Source of the DNA: Pseudomonas extremaustralis
GTDB taxonomy: Bacteria > Pseudomonadota > Gammaproteobacteria > Pseudomonadales > Pseudomonadaceae
Assembly (NCBI RefSeq): GCF_900102035.1
Contig: NZ_LT629689.1
Span: 248,001-312,000 of the forward strand
Reading direction: 5' to 3'
DNA: 64,000 nucleotides
The notes beneath the pieces are model-generated. The model was not told the origin of the DNA and did no database searches. It saw only the letters and a list, made by a program, of their open reading frames with translations. The position numbers and the translations under genes were made by a program. Below, piece after piece: positions 19,721 to 29,091 of the stretch (position 1 is the stretch's first letter; each line of letters starts with the position of its first letter).

Positions 19721-21068
19721 TCGCACCAGCTTCGCCAAACGCCTGGGCGGGTATGTCGAAGCCACCGAGTTGCCCGCCCAGCCGATCCTTGAAGGGCGCC
19801 TGCTGCGCATGGTCGGCCTGACCCTCGAAGCCGAAGGCCTGCGCGCCGCCATGGGCAGTCGCTGCCTGGTGATCAACGACGACAGCTACCACCCGGTGCA
19901 GGTCGAAGCCGAAGTGATGGGCTTTTCCGGCAGCAAGATTTTCCTCATGCCCGTCGGCAGCCTGGCCGGCATCGCTCCCGGCGCCCGCGTGGTGCCGCTG
20001 GCCGACACCGGTCGCTTGCCCATGGGCATGAGCATGCTCGGCCGTGTGCTCGACGGCGCCGGTCGCGCGCTGGATGGAAAGGGCGGCATGAAGGCCGAAG
20101 ATTGGGTGCCGATGGACGGCCCCACGATCAATCCGCTCAAGCGCAACCCCATCAGCCAGCCGCTGGATGTGGGCATTCGCTGCATCAACGGATTATTGAC
20201 GGTCGGTCGCGGCCAGCGTCTGGGCCTGTTCGCCGGTACCGGTGTGGGTAAATCGGTGTTGCTGGGCATGATGACCCGCTTTACCGAGGCCGACATCATC
20301 GTGGTGGGGTTGATCGGTGAGCGGGGCCGCGAGGTCAAGGAGTTCATCGAGCACAGCCTGGGCGAAGAAGGCCTCAAGCGCTCGGTGGTGGTCGCGTCGC
20401 CCGCCGACGATGCGCCGCTCATGCGTTTGCGCGCGGCCATGTACTGCACGCGCATCGCCGAATATTTTCGCGACAAGGGCAAGAACGTCCTGTTGCTGAT
20501 GGATTCGCTCACGCGTTTCGCCCAGGCCCAGCGGGAAATCGCCCTGGCCATCGGCGAGCCGCCGGCCACCAAGGGCTATCCGCCGTCGGTGTTCGCCAAG
20601 TTGCCCAAGCTGGTGGAACGCGCCGGTAACGCCGAGGCCGGCGGTGGCTCGATCACCGCGTTCTACACCGTGTTGTCCGAAGGCGATGACCAGCAAGACC
20701 CGATTGCCGACTCGGCGCGGGGCGTGCTCGATGGCCATATCGTGCTGTCGCGGCGTTTGGCGGAGGAGGGGCACTACCCGGCCATCGACATCGAAGCCTC
20801 CATCAGCCGGGTAATGCCGTCGGTGGTCACGCCCGAGCATTTGGCCCGTGCGCAACAGTTCAAGCAGCTGTGGTCGCGCTATCAACAGAGCCGCGACCTG
20901 ATCAGCGTCGGCGCCTATGTCGCCGGTGGCGACCGTGAGACTGACCTGGCGATTGCCCTGCAACCGCAACTGGTGACTTACCTGCGCCAAGGCCTCAACG
21001 ACAAGATCAGCATGGGTGAAAGCGAAGCGCACCTGGGCTCGATCTTCGCCCCCGCGCCGGGCGGCTAA
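19710..21068 (+). CDS. fliI: Flagellum-specific export ATPase FliI
   Basis: FliI is the hexameric F1-beta-like ATPase that aids flagellar type III export. The product is 452 aa. Walker A is [15 protein letters not shown]; Walker B region is [20 protein letters not shown], followed by [20 protein letters not shown], diagnostic of FliI/SctN ATPases. I choose the ATG at 19710, overlapping the end of fliH; the frame is open to 19689 but the earlier GTG lies deeper in fliH and would add an unconserved MWTWTLP. Confidence 0.97.
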   Translation: MRLDRTSFAKRLGGYVEATELPAQPILEGRLLRMVGLTLEAEGLRAAMGSRCLVINDDSYHPVQVEAEVMGFSGSKIFLMPVGSLAGIAPGARVVPLADTGRLPMGMSMLGRVLDGAGRALDGKGGMKAEDWVPMDGPTINPLKRNPISQPLDVGIRCINGLLTVGRGQRLGLFAGTGVGKSVLLGMMTRFTEADIIVVGLIGERGREVKEFIEHSLGEEGLKRSVVVASPADDAPLMRLRAAMYCTRIAEYFRDKGKNVLLLMDSLTRFAQAQREIALAIGEPPATKGYPPSVFAKLPKLVERAGNAEAGGGSITAFYTVLSEGDDQQDPIADSARGVLDGHIVLSRRLAEEGHYPAIDIEASISRVMPSVVTPEHLARAQQFKQLWSRYQQSRDLISVGAYVAGGDRETDLAIALQPQLVTYLRQGLNDKISMGESEAHLGSIFAPAPGG

Positions 21069-21071
21069 GCC

Positions 21072-21521
21072 ATGGCCAACAGCCGCGCCGCGCGCCTGGC
21101 CCCGGTGGTGGACATGGCCGAGAAAGCCGAGAAAACCGCGGTCCAGCGCCTGGGGTATTTCCAGGGCCAGGTGCGCCTGGCGGAAAGCAAGCTGGGCGAC
21201 CTGGAGCGCTTTCGCGGCGAATACCAGCAGCAGTGGATCGAGCGGGGCGCCAAGGGCGTGTCGGGCCAATGGTTGATGGGCTACCAGGGTTTTCTCAATC
21301 AGCTCGAAACCGCCGTCGGCCAGCAGCGCCAAAGCCTGGCCTGGCACCAGAACAACCTCGACAAGGCCCGCGAGGCGTGGCAGCAAGCGTTCGCCCGTGT
21401 CGAAGGTCTGCGCAAGCTGGTGCAGCGCTACATCGATGAGGCGCGGGCGATTGAAGACAAGCGCGAGCAGAAGTTGCTCGATGAGTTGTCACAGCGGCTG
21501 CCGCGTCAAGGACAATTCTAA
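21072..21521 (+). CDS. fliJ: Flagellar export protein FliJ
   Basis: FliJ is the central coiled-coil stalk of the FliI hexamer and an export-chaperone escort. The 149-aa product is almost wholly alpha-helical and charged (for example RLGYFQGQVRLAESKLGDLE and VGQQRQSLAWHQNNLDKARE), with the usual C-terminal KRE-rich end. It starts 3 nt after fliI. It is the last structural gene before the hsbA-hsbR-hptB module. Confidence 0.93.
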   Translation: MANSRAARLAPVVDMAEKAEKTAVQRLGYFQGQVRLAESKLGDLERFRGEYQQQWIERGAKGVSGQWLMGYQGFLNQLETAVGQQRQSLAWHQNNLDKAREAWQQAFARVEGLRKLVQRYIDEARAIEDKREQKLLDELSQRLPRQGQF

Positions 21522-21587
21522 ATGTTGCCCAGAGGCCCATCACCTGCTACACCTTGTTTGTGTTGTCCATGACAAGGAAGCTGTCAC

Positions 21588-21893
21588 ATGTCAATTGAGT
21601 CAGAAGTATCCCAGGACGGGAAGACGTTGACGATCACCATCAGGGGTCGTTTCGATTTCGGCAGCCACCAGACCTTTCGCGATACCTACGAGCATTTCTA
21701 CAAGAAGCCCGAGGTGTATGTGGTCGATCTGAAAGACACCACGTACATGGACAGTTCGGCCCTGGGCATGCTCTTGCTGCTGAGGGATTATGCCGGCGGC
21801 GAACGGGCGCAAGTCCAGGTGATCAACAGCAACAATGACGTGCGCAAGATCCTCGCCATTTCCAACTTCGACAAACTGTTCGACATCAGTTGA
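21588..21893 (+). CDS. hsbA: STAS-domain anti-sigma factor antagonist (HsbA type)
   Basis: A 101-aa STAS protein resembling SpoIIAA/RsbV. The phosphorylatable serine is S56 in YMDSSALGMLLLL. In P. aeruginosa HsbA (PA3347) is switched by the kinase/phosphatase HsbR and, when unphosphorylated, binds the anti-sigma factor FlgM; this releases FliA and favours swimming, while the phosphorylated form promotes biofilm. Here the three genes hsbA-hsbR-hptB lie between fliJ and fliK, inside the flagellar locus. The ATG is preceded by AAGGAAG. The assignment rests on domain type and on the same three-gene order; a different partner is possible. Confidence 0.82.
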   Translation: MSIESEVSQDGKTLTITIRGRFDFGSHQTFRDTYEHFYKKPEVYVVDLKDTTYMDSSALGMLLLLRDYAGGERAQVQVINSNNDVRKILAISNFDKLFDIS

Positions 21894-23608
21894 GCGCCTT
21901 GGCCCCGGTCCTCGAGCCCCTGACGATCCTGATCGCCGAAGACAGCGCCGCGGACCTGCTGTTGCTGTCGACCATCGTGCGACGCCAGGGGCATCACGTG
22001 CTCACCGCCCGACACGGCGAGGAAGCGGTGCAAGTGTTCGCGCGCGAGCGTCCGCAACTGGTGTTGATGGACGCGCTGATGCCGGTGATGGACGGCTTTG
22101 AAGCGGCGCGCCGGATCAAGCATCTGGCCGGAGAGGCGCTGGTCCCCATTATCTTTCTCACTTCCCTGCGCGAGAGCGAAGCCCTGGCCCAGTGCCTGGA
22201 TGCCGGCGGTGACGACTTTTTGCCCAAGCCCTACAACCAGGTGATCCTCGCCGCGAAGATCAACGCCATGGACCGCCTGCGCCGCTTGCACGCCACGGTG
22301 TTGCAGCAGCGCGACCTGATCGCCAGGCACCATGACTACCTGTTGCATGAGCAGCGGGTGGCCAAGGCGGTGTTCGACAAGGTGGCCCATTCCGGCTGTA
22401 TCAATGCGGCGCCGAATATCCGCTACTTGCAGTCGCCCTATGCGCTGTTCAATGGCGATTTGCTGCTGGCGGCCTACACACCGTCCGGTGATATGCATGT
22501 GCTGCTCGGCGACTTCACCGGCCATGGGTTGCCGGCGGCGGTGGGCGCCATGCCGTTGGCGGAGGTGTTTTACGGCATGACCGCCAAGGGTTACGGCCTG
22601 GCGCAGATCCTTCGCGAGATGAATGCCAAGCTCAAGCGCATCCTGCCGGTGGACATGTTTTGCTGCGCGACCTTGTTGTGCCTGAGTGCGCAGCGGCGAA
22701 TGGTGGAGGTGTGGAACGGCGGCATGCCCGACGGTTATGTGCATGAGGTCGCCAGCGGCAAGCGTATGCCCCTGCAGTCGCGGCATTTGCCGTTGGGTGT
22801 GCTGTCGGCGGACGCTTTTGATGATCGCACCGACGTCTGGCCCATGGCGTTGGGCGACCGCGTGTTCCTGCTGTCCGATGGCGTGCTGGATACCTCCGAC
22901 GCCAATGACCAGCTGTTCGGTGCCGAGCGTTTGCGGCAGGTCTTTGCCGCCAACCGTGAGCCCGATCGGTTGTTCGAAGAGATCGAGCAGGCTTTGGCGG
23001 CGTTTCGGGGCATGGCGCGCGATGACGTGAGCATGGTGGAAATCACCCTGCAACCCGGCCAGTCACTGCGCGCGACCGGGCTGTTGCATGCCGACAGCGG
23101 CCAGTCGAGCCCGCCGGATTGGTCGGTGAGTTTCGAGTTCCGCGCCGAGACCCTCAAACGCTACAACCCCTTGCCGTACTTGCTGCAACTGCTGCTGGAG
23201 GTCCAGGGCCTGCGTGAGCATAGCGGGGCGCTCTACAGCGTCATGGCCGAGTTGTACTCCAACGCCCTGGAGCACGGCGTGCTGGGTCTGGATTCGCAGC
23301 TCAAGCGCGATGCCCAGGGTTTTGCCGAATACTATCGCCAGCGCAGCGACCGGCTGGCGCAGTTGAGCAGCGGTTGCGTGCGGGTGCATGTGCAGGTGGT
23401 GCCCACCGAGGCGGGCGGCAAAATGACCCTGTGCCTGGAAGACAGTGGGGCCGGGTTCGACGTGGAACAGGTGCTGGCCCGGCCACTGGATATCGACCGT
23501 CTGTCTGGTCGGGGCCTGAGCCTGGTGCGCCAGTTGAGCAGTGCTGTGCGCTGGTCCGACGGCGGGCGCAGTGTCTGCGTAGAGTTTTCCTGGGGGGCTC
23601 TGGCATAA
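21890..23608 (+). CDS. hsbR: Fused response regulator / PP2C phosphatase / serine kinase (HsbR type)
   Basis: A 572-aa three-domain switch protein: receiver (about 10-125; phosphoacceptor D61 in LVLMDALMPVMDG), PP2C/SpoIIE-type phosphatase (about 185-385; LLGDFTGHGLPAAVGAMPLA and VFLLSDGVLDT) and a C-terminal anti-sigma-type HATPase kinase (about 430-570; VMAELYSNALEHGVLG and the GRGLSLVRQLS lid). In HsbR the Hpt protein HptB phosphorylates the receiver, which tips the balance between phosphatase and kinase activity toward HsbA. The TTG at 21890 overlaps the hsbA stop and is the likely start, implying coupling; a TTG at 21899 is an alternative. Confidence 0.85.
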   Translation: MSALAPVLEPLTILIAEDSAADLLLLSTIVRRQGHHVLTARHGEEAVQVFARERPQLVLMDALMPVMDGFEAARRIKHLAGEALVPIIFLTSLRESEALAQCLDAGGDDFLPKPYNQVILAAKINAMDRLRRLHATVLQQRDLIARHHDYLLHEQRVAKAVFDKVAHSGCINAAPNIRYLQSPYALFNGDLLLAAYTPSGDMHVLLGDFTGHGLPAAVGAMPLAEVFYGMTAKGYGLAQILREMNAKLKRILPVDMFCCATLLCLSAQRRMVEVWNGGMPDGYVHEVASGKRMPLQSRHLPLGVLSADAFDDRTDVWPMALGDRVFLLSDGVLDTSDANDQLFGAERLRQVFAANREPDRLFEEIEQALAAFRGMARDDVSMVEITLQPGQSLRATGLLHADSGQSSPPDWSVSFEFRAETLKRYNPLPYLLQLLLEVQGLREHSGALYSVMAELYSNALEHGVLGLDSQLKRDAQGFAEYYRQRSDRLAQLSSGCVRVHVQVVPTEAGGKMTLCLEDSGAGFDVEQVLARPLDIDRLSGRGLSLVRQLSSAVRWSDGGRSVCVEFSWGALA

Positions 23609-23638
23609 TCCGCCGATTCTTGATCAAGGAGCGAGCAA

Positions 23639-23986
23639 GTGGTGGTTGATATTCATCTGGACTCGGAAGTGTTGTCCGGTTTGCAGGAAGTCATGGAGGG
23701 CGATTATCCCAAGTTGCTCGATACCTTCCTCGACGATTCGCAAAAACGTGTCGAAGCGCTGCGCAAGGCGCGGGACGACGCCAAGGCGCTGGGCCGGATT
23801 GCCCACAGCTTCAAGGGCAGCAGCGGCAACCTCGGCGCGGTGCGGTTGGCGCAGTTGTGCCAGCGGCTGGAATCCGAGTCGGCCGAGGCAGCGGCGGACC
23901 TTGGGGCGCTGGTCGACCAGATCGATCATGAGTTTGCACTGGTCAAGCCGATGTATGAGTCCGAGCGCCAGCGCTTCAGTCTTTGA
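23639..23986 (+). CDS. hptB: Histidine phosphotransfer protein (HptB type)
   Basis: A 115-aa single-domain Hpt protein. The phosphoacceptor is the His in RIAHSFKGSSGNLGAVRLAQ (about residue 56). In P. aeruginosa HptB receives phosphate from several hybrid kinases and passes it to HsbR; the adjacent hsbR/hsbA genes here support the same path. The start is one of two adjacent GTG codons (23639, 23642), the first 7 nt after AAGGAG. It is followed by an RpoN promoter for fliK, so this is probably the end of the upstream transcript. Confidence 0.85.
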   Translation: MVVDIHLDSEVLSGLQEVMEGDYPKLLDTFLDDSQKRVEALRKARDDAKALGRIAHSFKGSSGNLGAVRLAQLCQRLESESAEAAADLGALVDQIDHEFALVKPMYESERQRFSL

Positions 23987-24057
23987 GTTGGGGCGGTAAC
24001 GCCAGCCCCCACCATTCAGATCGCTTTTTACCCGCCGATGGCGATTGTCGTGCAACT

Positions 24058-24073
24058 TGGCCCGACTCTTGCT
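24058..24073 (+). promoter_or_regulatory. Sigma-54 promoter of fliK
   Basis: TGGCCCGACTCTTGCT: GG at 24059-24060, exactly 10 nt, GC at 24071-24072. It lies about 50 nt upstream of the fliK ATG and argues against an upstream start at 24038. Confidence 0.88.
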
Positions 24074-24124
24074 CTATCTCTCGATACTGCAGCCCCGATC
24101 CCCATGCAGTGGAGACCTTTACCT

Positions 24125-25513
24125 ATGCCCGTCGCCCCGAATTCGCTTCTTCAGGCTGCCCCCGCGGCCAAGCCTCAAGCGCCCGCCGCCAATCAACCGG
24201 CAGTGGCTGCGGACCCGCGGGACAAAGGCCCTGGCTTCGCGCAGGTGTTCGCCAGCCAGGGCGCCAAGCCCTCCGCCAAGCCCTCCGCCAAGGCCGACGA
24301 CAACACGGCCAAGCCCACGCGGGATAAGCCGGTCGATACCAGTGCCAAGCCCGCCGCCGGTAGCGACAAGCCCTCTGCCGGCAGTAGCAAGCCTTCCTCC
24401 AGCGCGCCAGCGGTTGCCGATAGCGGCAATACCTTGCCAGCCGATCCGCCGGCGAAAGCCGACAGCAGCGCCAGCCAGAATGACCCAGCGCCGGTCGATC
24501 CGACGCTGACGCAGCAGCCGGCGGTGGACCCGGTCGTTGATCCGGCGTTGATGGCCACGGTCACGCCGGTGGTCGTGCCGGTTCCGGTTCCAGCACCTGC
24601 ACCGGTGGAAACCCCTGCGCCCGCTGTCACCACCCAGGATGTCAAAGCCCAGCCGGTGGCAGCGGCGCCGATTGCCGCGACCGATCCGGCCAAGCCAGCC
24701 TTCGACCCTCAAGCCGACCCGCTGGATGCCATGCCAGCCGTGCGCTTGGCGATGGAGCAGGGCGGGCATGTGTCGGCCAGCAGCCAGGAACCGGCAAAAA
24801 CCACCGCCGCGCCGACCCAGGACCAACCGACCGCTGCCCAGAGCTTTGCTGCCGGGATGGCCGTTATGGTTGACCAGCAGGCTTCCAAGGACAGCACCGA
24901 TACAGGTGGCGACAAGGCCTTCGGCGGCTTGATCGAAGGCGGGCTCAAGGATCTGAAAGACGCCAACAGCGACACCCGCGTCGATGACTTCGCCAACCGC
25001 CTGGCGGCACTGACCCAGGCCGCTACCCCGAAAACCGCGAACGCCCTGCCGCCGGTCGCGAATGCGCCGCTGGCCATGCATCAGAGTGGCTGGACGGACG
25101 AGATCGTCAATCGGGTCATGTACCTGTCCAGCGGCAACCTCAAGTCGGCGGAGATCCAGCTGCAACCGGCCGAGCTCGGTCGCCTGGATATCAAGGTCAA
25201 CATGACGGCTGACCAGCAGGCCCAGGTCAACTTCATGAGCGCCCACCCGGTAGTGCGTGAAGCCCTGGAAAGCCAGTCCGGCCGGCTGCGGGAAATGTTC
25301 GCCCAGCAGGGCATGGGGCAGGTGGACGTCAACGTCTCCGACCAGTCCCGTGGCCAGGAGCAGCAACAACAGCAGGCCCAGACCCGTGGCGTCAGTGGCG
25401 GCGGCGGGCGCAGTGACAACGGCGACAGTGGTAGTCATGTCGACGTGGCTGACGCCGTGGCACCGGTGACTGCCACCGTGATCGGCTCCAGCGCCGTCGA
25501 CTACTACGCCTGA
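24125..25513 (+). CDS. fliK: Flagellar hook-length control protein FliK
   Basis: FliK is the exported molecular ruler that ends hook growth and switches FlhB specificity to filament proteins. The product is 462 aa from this start. The N-terminal ~230 residues are Pro/Ala/Lys-rich and low-complexity (KPSAKPSAK, PVPVPAPAPVET), as expected of the ruler; the conserved C-terminal domain (about 310-420) includes SAEIQLQPAELGRLDIKVNM and HPVVREALESQSGRLREMF, the FliK FlhB-interacting core. I choose ATG 24125 (MPVAPNSLLQ) 10 nt after GGAG; the open frame begins at 24038 but that would overlap the RpoN promoter. Confidence 0.93.
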   Translation: MPVAPNSLLQAAPAAKPQAPAANQPAVAADPRDKGPGFAQVFASQGAKPSAKPSAKADDNTAKPTRDKPVDTSAKPAAGSDKPSAGSSKPSSSAPAVADSGNTLPADPPAKADSSASQNDPAPVDPTLTQQPAVDPVVDPALMATVTPVVVPVPVPAPAPVETPAPAVTTQDVKAQPVAAAPIAATDPAKPAFDPQADPLDAMPAVRLAMEQGGHVSASSQEPAKTTAAPTQDQPTAAQSFAAGMAVMVDQQASKDSTDTGGDKAFGGLIEGGLKDLKDANSDTRVDDFANRLAALTQAATPKTANALPPVANAPLAMHQSGWTDEIVNRVMYLSSGNLKSAEIQLQPAELGRLDIKVNMTADQQAQVNFMSAHPVVREALESQSGRLREMFAQQGMGQVDVNVSDQSRGQEQQQQQAQTRGVSGGGGRSDNGDSGSHVDVADAVAPVTATVIGSSAVDYYA

Positions 25514-25519
25514 CCCAGC

Positions 25520-25541
25520 AGGAGCCGGCTTGCCGGCTCCT
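25520..25541. repeat. Single REP-type palindrome
   Basis: AGGAGCCGGC / GCCGGCTCCT, a perfect hairpin followed by TACGCGG, resembles the REP elements of fluorescent pseudomonads (GTAGGAGC-N-GCTTGC type). It lies 7 nt after the fliK stop and may double as a transcript end. Confidence 0.7.
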
Positions 25542-25570
25542 ACGCGGATCAGTGTGTTTGCTGACAACTC

Positions 25571-25586
25571 TGGCATAACACTTGCT
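25571..25586 (+). promoter_or_regulatory. Sigma-54 promoter of the fliL operon
   Basis: TGGCATAACACTTGCT: GG at 25572-25573 and GC at 25584-25585 with 10 nt between. It lies about 50 nt upstream of fliL and should drive fliLMNOPQR-flhB. Confidence 0.9.
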
Positions 25587-25636
25587 CTTGCCTTTCCGTA
25601 GATCTATGAATCCCCGAATAGTGACGGATTATTGGC

Positions 25637-26140
25637 ATGGCGAAGAGCGACGACGCAGCAGCAAACACAGGCAAGGGCAAAGGCAAGCTCAAGCTTATCC
25701 TGATGATAGTCGTGGGCCTGCTCCTGGCCATCGGCGCGTCGGTGGGCGGCACCTGGTACATCATGCACAGCGGTGCCAGCAAACCGGCCCCCGTGGCCGA
25801 AACCACCAGCAACGTCAAGCAACCGGCAATCTTCGAGCCGATGCTTCCGGCCTTTGTCGCCAACTTCAATCAGAACGGTCGTCAACGCTACCTGCAGGTG
25901 AGCATCACCTTGCTGGCGCGTAACCAGTCGGACCTGGATGCCCTCAAGGAGCATATGCCGGTGATCCGCAACAACCTGGTGATGCTGTTCTCCGGCCAGA
26001 GCTTCGACTCCCTGGCCACGCCGGTGGGCCAGGAAATGCTGCGCCAGAAGGTCACTGCCAGCGTGCAGGAAGTGGCCCAGAAAGAGCTCGGCAAAGTCGT
26101 GGTCGAGCAGGCGCTCTTCACTAACTTCGTATTGCAGTAG
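25637..26140 (+). CDS. fliL: Flagellar basal body-associated protein FliL
   Basis: FliL is a single-pass inner-membrane protein that surrounds and supports the stator units. The 167-aa product has a Lys/Gly-rich cytoplasmic start, one membrane segment (about 21-43, ILMIVVGLLLAIGASVGGTW) and a periplasmic domain (RYLQVSITLLARNQSDLDAL; VGQEMLRQKVTASVQEVAQK) ending in VVVEQALFTNFVLQ, a typical FliL terminus. It is the first gene after the RpoN promoter at 25571. Confidence 0.95.
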   Translation: MAKSDDAAANTGKGKGKLKLILMIVVGLLLAIGASVGGTWYIMHSGASKPAPVAETTSNVKQPAIFEPMLPAFVANFNQNGRQRYLQVSITLLARNQSDLDALKEHMPVIRNNLVMLFSGQSFDSLATPVGQEMLRQKVTASVQEVAQKELGKVVVEQALFTNFVLQ

Positions 26141-26149
26141 GATCACGAC

Positions 26150-27118
26150 ATGGCCGTGCAAGATCTGCTGTCCCAGGATGAAATCGACGCCCTGCTGCAT
26201 GGTGTCGACGATGGTCTGGTACAGACCGAATTGCCTGCCGAGCCCGGCAGTGTCAAAAGTTATGACCTCACCAGCCAGGATCGCATCGTCCGTGGACGCA
26301 TGCCGACCCTGGAAATGATCAACGAGCGCTTCGCCCGCTATACCCGTATCAGCATGTTCAACATGCTGCGCCGTTCGGCGGACGTGGCGGTGGGCGGCGT
26401 GCAGGTGATGAAGTTTGGTGAATACGTGCACTCGCTGTACGTGCCCACCAGCCTCAACCTGGTCAAGATCAAGCCGCTGCGTGGTACCTCGCTGTTCATC
26501 CTCGACGCCAAACTGGTGTTCAAGCTGGTGGACAACTTCTTTGGTGGCGACGGCCGTCACGCCAAGATCGAAGGGCGTGAATTCACCCCTACCGAATTGC
26601 GCGTGGTGCGCATGGTGCTGGAGCAGGCGTTCATCGATCTGAAGGAAGCCTGGCAGGCGATCATGCAAGTCAATTTCGAGTACATCAACTCGGAAGTGAA
26701 CCCGGCCATGGCCAACATCGTCGGCCCCAGCGAAGCCGTTGTGGTGTCCACCTTCCACATCGAACTCGATGGCGGCGGCGGCGACCTGCACGTGACCATG
26801 CCGTACTCGATGATCGAACCGGTGCGCGAGATGCTCGACGCCGGCTTCCAGTCCGACCTCGACGACCAGGACGAACGCTGGGTCAAGGCCCTGCGCGAGG
26901 ACCTGTTGGACGTCGACGTTCCGCTGAGCGCCACCGTGGCGCGTCGCCAACTGCGCCTGCGCGATATTTTGCACATGCAGCCGGGGGACGTGATTCCTGT
27001 GGAATTGCCGGACGAAATGATCATGCGCGCCAACGGCGTGCCGTCGTTCAAGGTCAAGCTGGGGTCCCACAAGGGCAACCTGGCACTGCAGGTGGTCGAG
27101 CCGATCAACCGGCGCTGA
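26150..27118 (+). CDS. fliM: Flagellar motor switch protein FliM
   Basis: FliM is the C-ring protein that binds CheY-P and reverses rotation. The 322-aa product carries the N-terminal CheY-docking peptide DLLSQDEIDALLHGVDDG (about residues 4-21), the CheC-like middle domain (about 45-230; GSLFILDAKLVFKLVDN-like stretch and VNPAMANIVGPSEAV) and the C-terminal SpoA domain (about 250-320; LRDILHMQPGDVIPVELPDE). Length is standard. fliN follows after 45 nt. Confidence 0.98.
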   Translation: MAVQDLLSQDEIDALLHGVDDGLVQTELPAEPGSVKSYDLTSQDRIVRGRMPTLEMINERFARYTRISMFNMLRRSADVAVGGVQVMKFGEYVHSLYVPTSLNLVKIKPLRGTSLFILDAKLVFKLVDNFFGGDGRHAKIEGREFTPTELRVVRMVLEQAFIDLKEAWQAIMQVNFEYINSEVNPAMANIVGPSEAVVVSTFHIELDGGGGDLHVTMPYSMIEPVREMLDAGFQSDLDDQDERWVKALREDLLDVDVPLSATVARRQLRLRDILHMQPGDVIPVELPDEMIMRANGVPSFKVKLGSHKGNLALQVVEPINRR

Positions 27119-27163
27119 TCCACCCTCTCTCTTTATGAATGTTTGCTTCGCCGAGGACATGTA

Positions 27164-27631
27164 ATGGCTACCGAACACGAAAACACTTCCGCCGAAGACC
27201 AGGCCCTGGCTGACGAATGGGCGGCTGCCCTGGAAGAAACCGGCGATGTCGGCCAGGACGATATCGACGCGCTGTTGGCCGCCGACGCAGCCACCGCCCC
27301 GGTGGGCAGTCGCCTGCCGATGGAAGAATTCGGCAGTGTGCCGAAGAATCACGAACCGGCGAGCCTCGATGGCCCGAACCTGGATGTGATCCTCGATATT
27401 CCGGTGTCGATTTCCATGGAAGTGGGCAGTACCGAAATCAACATCCGCAACCTGCTGCAACTCAACCAGGGCTCGGTGATCGAGCTGGACCGCCTGGCCG
27501 GTGAGCCGCTGGACGTATTGGTCAACGGCACCCTGATCGCTCATGGCGAAGTGGTCGTGGTCAACGAAAAGTTCGGCATCCGCCTCACGGACGTGATCAG
27601 CCCCAGCGAGCGCATCAGGAAGTTGCGCTGA
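27164..27631 (+). CDS. fliN: Flagellar motor switch protein FliN
   Basis: FliN builds the lower C-ring and docks FliH. The 155-aa product has an acidic N-terminal part containing GQDDIDALLAAD (about residues 25-36), the same DxIDALL peptide as in FliM, and a C-terminal SpoA domain (about 75-150; LDIPVSISMEVGSTEINIRN, LNQGSVIELDRLAGEPLDVL). I start at the ATG 27164, 7 nt after GAGGAC; the open frame back to 27143 lacks a ribosome site. fliO begins 1 nt after the stop. Confidence 0.95.
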   Translation: MATEHENTSAEDQALADEWAAALEETGDVGQDDIDALLAADAATAPVGSRLPMEEFGSVPKNHEPASLDGPNLDVILDIPVSISMEVGSTEINIRNLLQLNQGSVIELDRLAGEPLDVLVNGTLIAHGEVVVVNEKFGIRLTDVISPSERIRKLR

Positions 27632-27632
27632 T

Positions 27633-28070
27633 ATGAAGCGGTGGATGGTGGGTCTGTCAGTCGCGCTGCCACTGCACGCCCTGGCGGCGGAGCCGGTGGC
27701 GCAGGCCGTGGCCGCCGCGCCAGTAGGAAGCAGTCTTGGCGGGCAATTGACTCAGCTGGTGCTGGGCCTGTTGCTGGTGGTGGGCCTGATCTTCGTGCTC
27801 GCCTGGCTGATGCGCCGCGTGCAGCGCGTGGGTCCGGGCAACGGCCAGGTCATCGAGGTGATCGGCTCCCGCGCTTTGGGCACGCGTGATCGGCTGGTGC
27901 TGGTGCAGGTGGGCGAGGAACAGATCCTGCTGGGCATCACCCCCGGTCGCATCACCCCGCTGCATGTGCTCAAGACGCCCGTGAACGTGGCCCAGACCCA
28001 GGCCGCCACGCCGGAATTCGCCCAGCGCCTGATGGAGTTGCTGGGCAAGGATCAGAAGGATAAGAAGTAA
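27633..28070 (+). CDS. fliO: Flagellar export apparatus scaffold FliO
   Basis: FliO is a small inner-membrane protein that helps assemble the FliP ring. The 145-aa product has an N-terminal signal-like hydrophobic stretch ([18 protein letters not shown]) and a membrane segment at about 40-62 ([20 protein letters not shown]), then a cytoplasmic FliO domain ([39 protein letters not shown]). It ends in a Lys/Asp-rich tail. Its stop overlaps the fliP start by one base. Confidence 0.93.
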   Translation: MKRWMVGLSVALPLHALAAEPVAQAVAAAPVGSSLGGQLTQLVLGLLLVVGLIFVLAWLMRRVQRVGPGNGQVIEVIGSRALGTRDRLVLVQVGEEQILLGITPGRITPLHVLKTPVNVAQTQAATPEFAQRLMELLGKDQKDKK

Positions 28071-28813
28071 TGCGCGTTTTATTGACGCTCATGCTGTTGC
28101 TCGCGGCGCCCATGGCGTTTGCCGCCGACCCGTTGACGATCCCGGCCATTACGCTGGGTACCAACGCGGCTGGGGCCCAGGAGTATTCGGTCAGCCTGCA
28201 GATCCTGCTGATCATGACCGCGCTGAGTTTTATCCCGGCGTTCGTCATGCTGATGACCAGCTTCACGCGGATCATCATTGTGTTCTCGATCCTGCGCCAG
28301 GCCCTGGGCCTGCAGCAGACACCGTCCAACCAGATCCTGACCGGCATGGCGCTGTTCCTGACCCTGTTCATCATGGCGCCGGTGTTCGACAAGGTGAACC
28401 AGCAAGCCCTGCAACCTTACCTCGCCGAGAAAATGACCGCCCAGGACGCGATCGACAAGGCCCAGGGCCCGATCAAGGACTTCATGCTCTCGCAGACCCG
28501 TTCCAGCGACCTCGAGCTGTTCGTGCGCCTGTCCAAGCGCACCGACATCGCCAGCCCGGACCAGGCCCCGCTGACCATCCTGGTGCCGGCGTTCGTCACT
28601 TCGGAACTGAAGACCGCGTTCCAGATCGGTTTCATGATTTTTATCCCGTTCCTGATCATCGACCTGGTGGTGGCGAGCGTATTGATGGCCATGGGGATGA
28701 TGATGCTGTCGCCGCTGATCATCTCGTTGCCGTTCAAGATCATGCTGTTTGTCCTCGTGGACGGCTGGGCGCTGATTATCGGCACCCTGGCCGGCAGTTT
28801 CGGAGGGGTATAG
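28070..28813 (+). CDS. fliP: Flagellar type III export protein FliP
   Basis: FliP is the main subunit of the FliPQR export gate. The 247-aa product has a cleavable signal peptide ([18 protein letters not shown]) and four membrane segments, with family signatures [20 protein letters not shown] and [19 protein letters not shown] and, in the last third, [20 protein letters not shown] followed by [20 protein letters not shown]. Length is typical. fliQ follows after 4 nt. Confidence 0.98.
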   Translation: MRVLLTLMLLLAAPMAFAADPLTIPAITLGTNAAGAQEYSVSLQILLIMTALSFIPAFVMLMTSFTRIIIVFSILRQALGLQQTPSNQILTGMALFLTLFIMAPVFDKVNQQALQPYLAEKMTAQDAIDKAQGPIKDFMLSQTRSSDLELFVRLSKRTDIASPDQAPLTILVPAFVTSELKTAFQIGFMIFIPFLIIDLVVASVLMAMGMMMLSPLIISLPFKIMLFVLVDGWALIIGTLAGSFGGV

Positions 28814-28817
28814 CGCC

Positions 28818-29087
28818 ATGACGCCAGAAGTCGCTGTCGACCTGTTTCGTGAAGCGCTGTGGCTGACCACCATGATGGTGGCCGTGCTGGTGGTGCCGAG
28901 TCTGTTGGTGGGCCTGCTGGTGGCGATGTTCCAGGCCGCGACCCAGATCAACGAACAGACCCTGAGCTTCCTGCCGCGCCTGCTGGTGATGCTGATCACG
29001 CTGATCGTCGCCGGCCCGTGGCTGGTGCAGACCTTCATGGAATACATCCTGCAGTTGTACGGCAGTATTCCGCATGTGATCGGCTGA
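28818..29087 (+). CDS. fliQ: Flagellar type III export protein FliQ
   Basis: An 89-aa export-gate subunit with two membrane helices (about 15-40 and 52-75). It starts MTPEVAVDLFREALWLTTMM and has the family stretch VGLLVAMFQAATQINEQTLS and FLPRLLVMLITLIVAGPWL. Length is standard for FliQ (about 89 aa). It lies between fliP and fliR as in nearly all flagellated bacteria. Confidence 0.97.
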   Translation: MTPEVAVDLFREALWLTTMMVAVLVVPSLLVGLLVAMFQAATQINEQTLSFLPRLLVMLITLIVAGPWLVQTFMEYILQLYGSIPHVIG

Positions 29088-29091
29088 CCCG

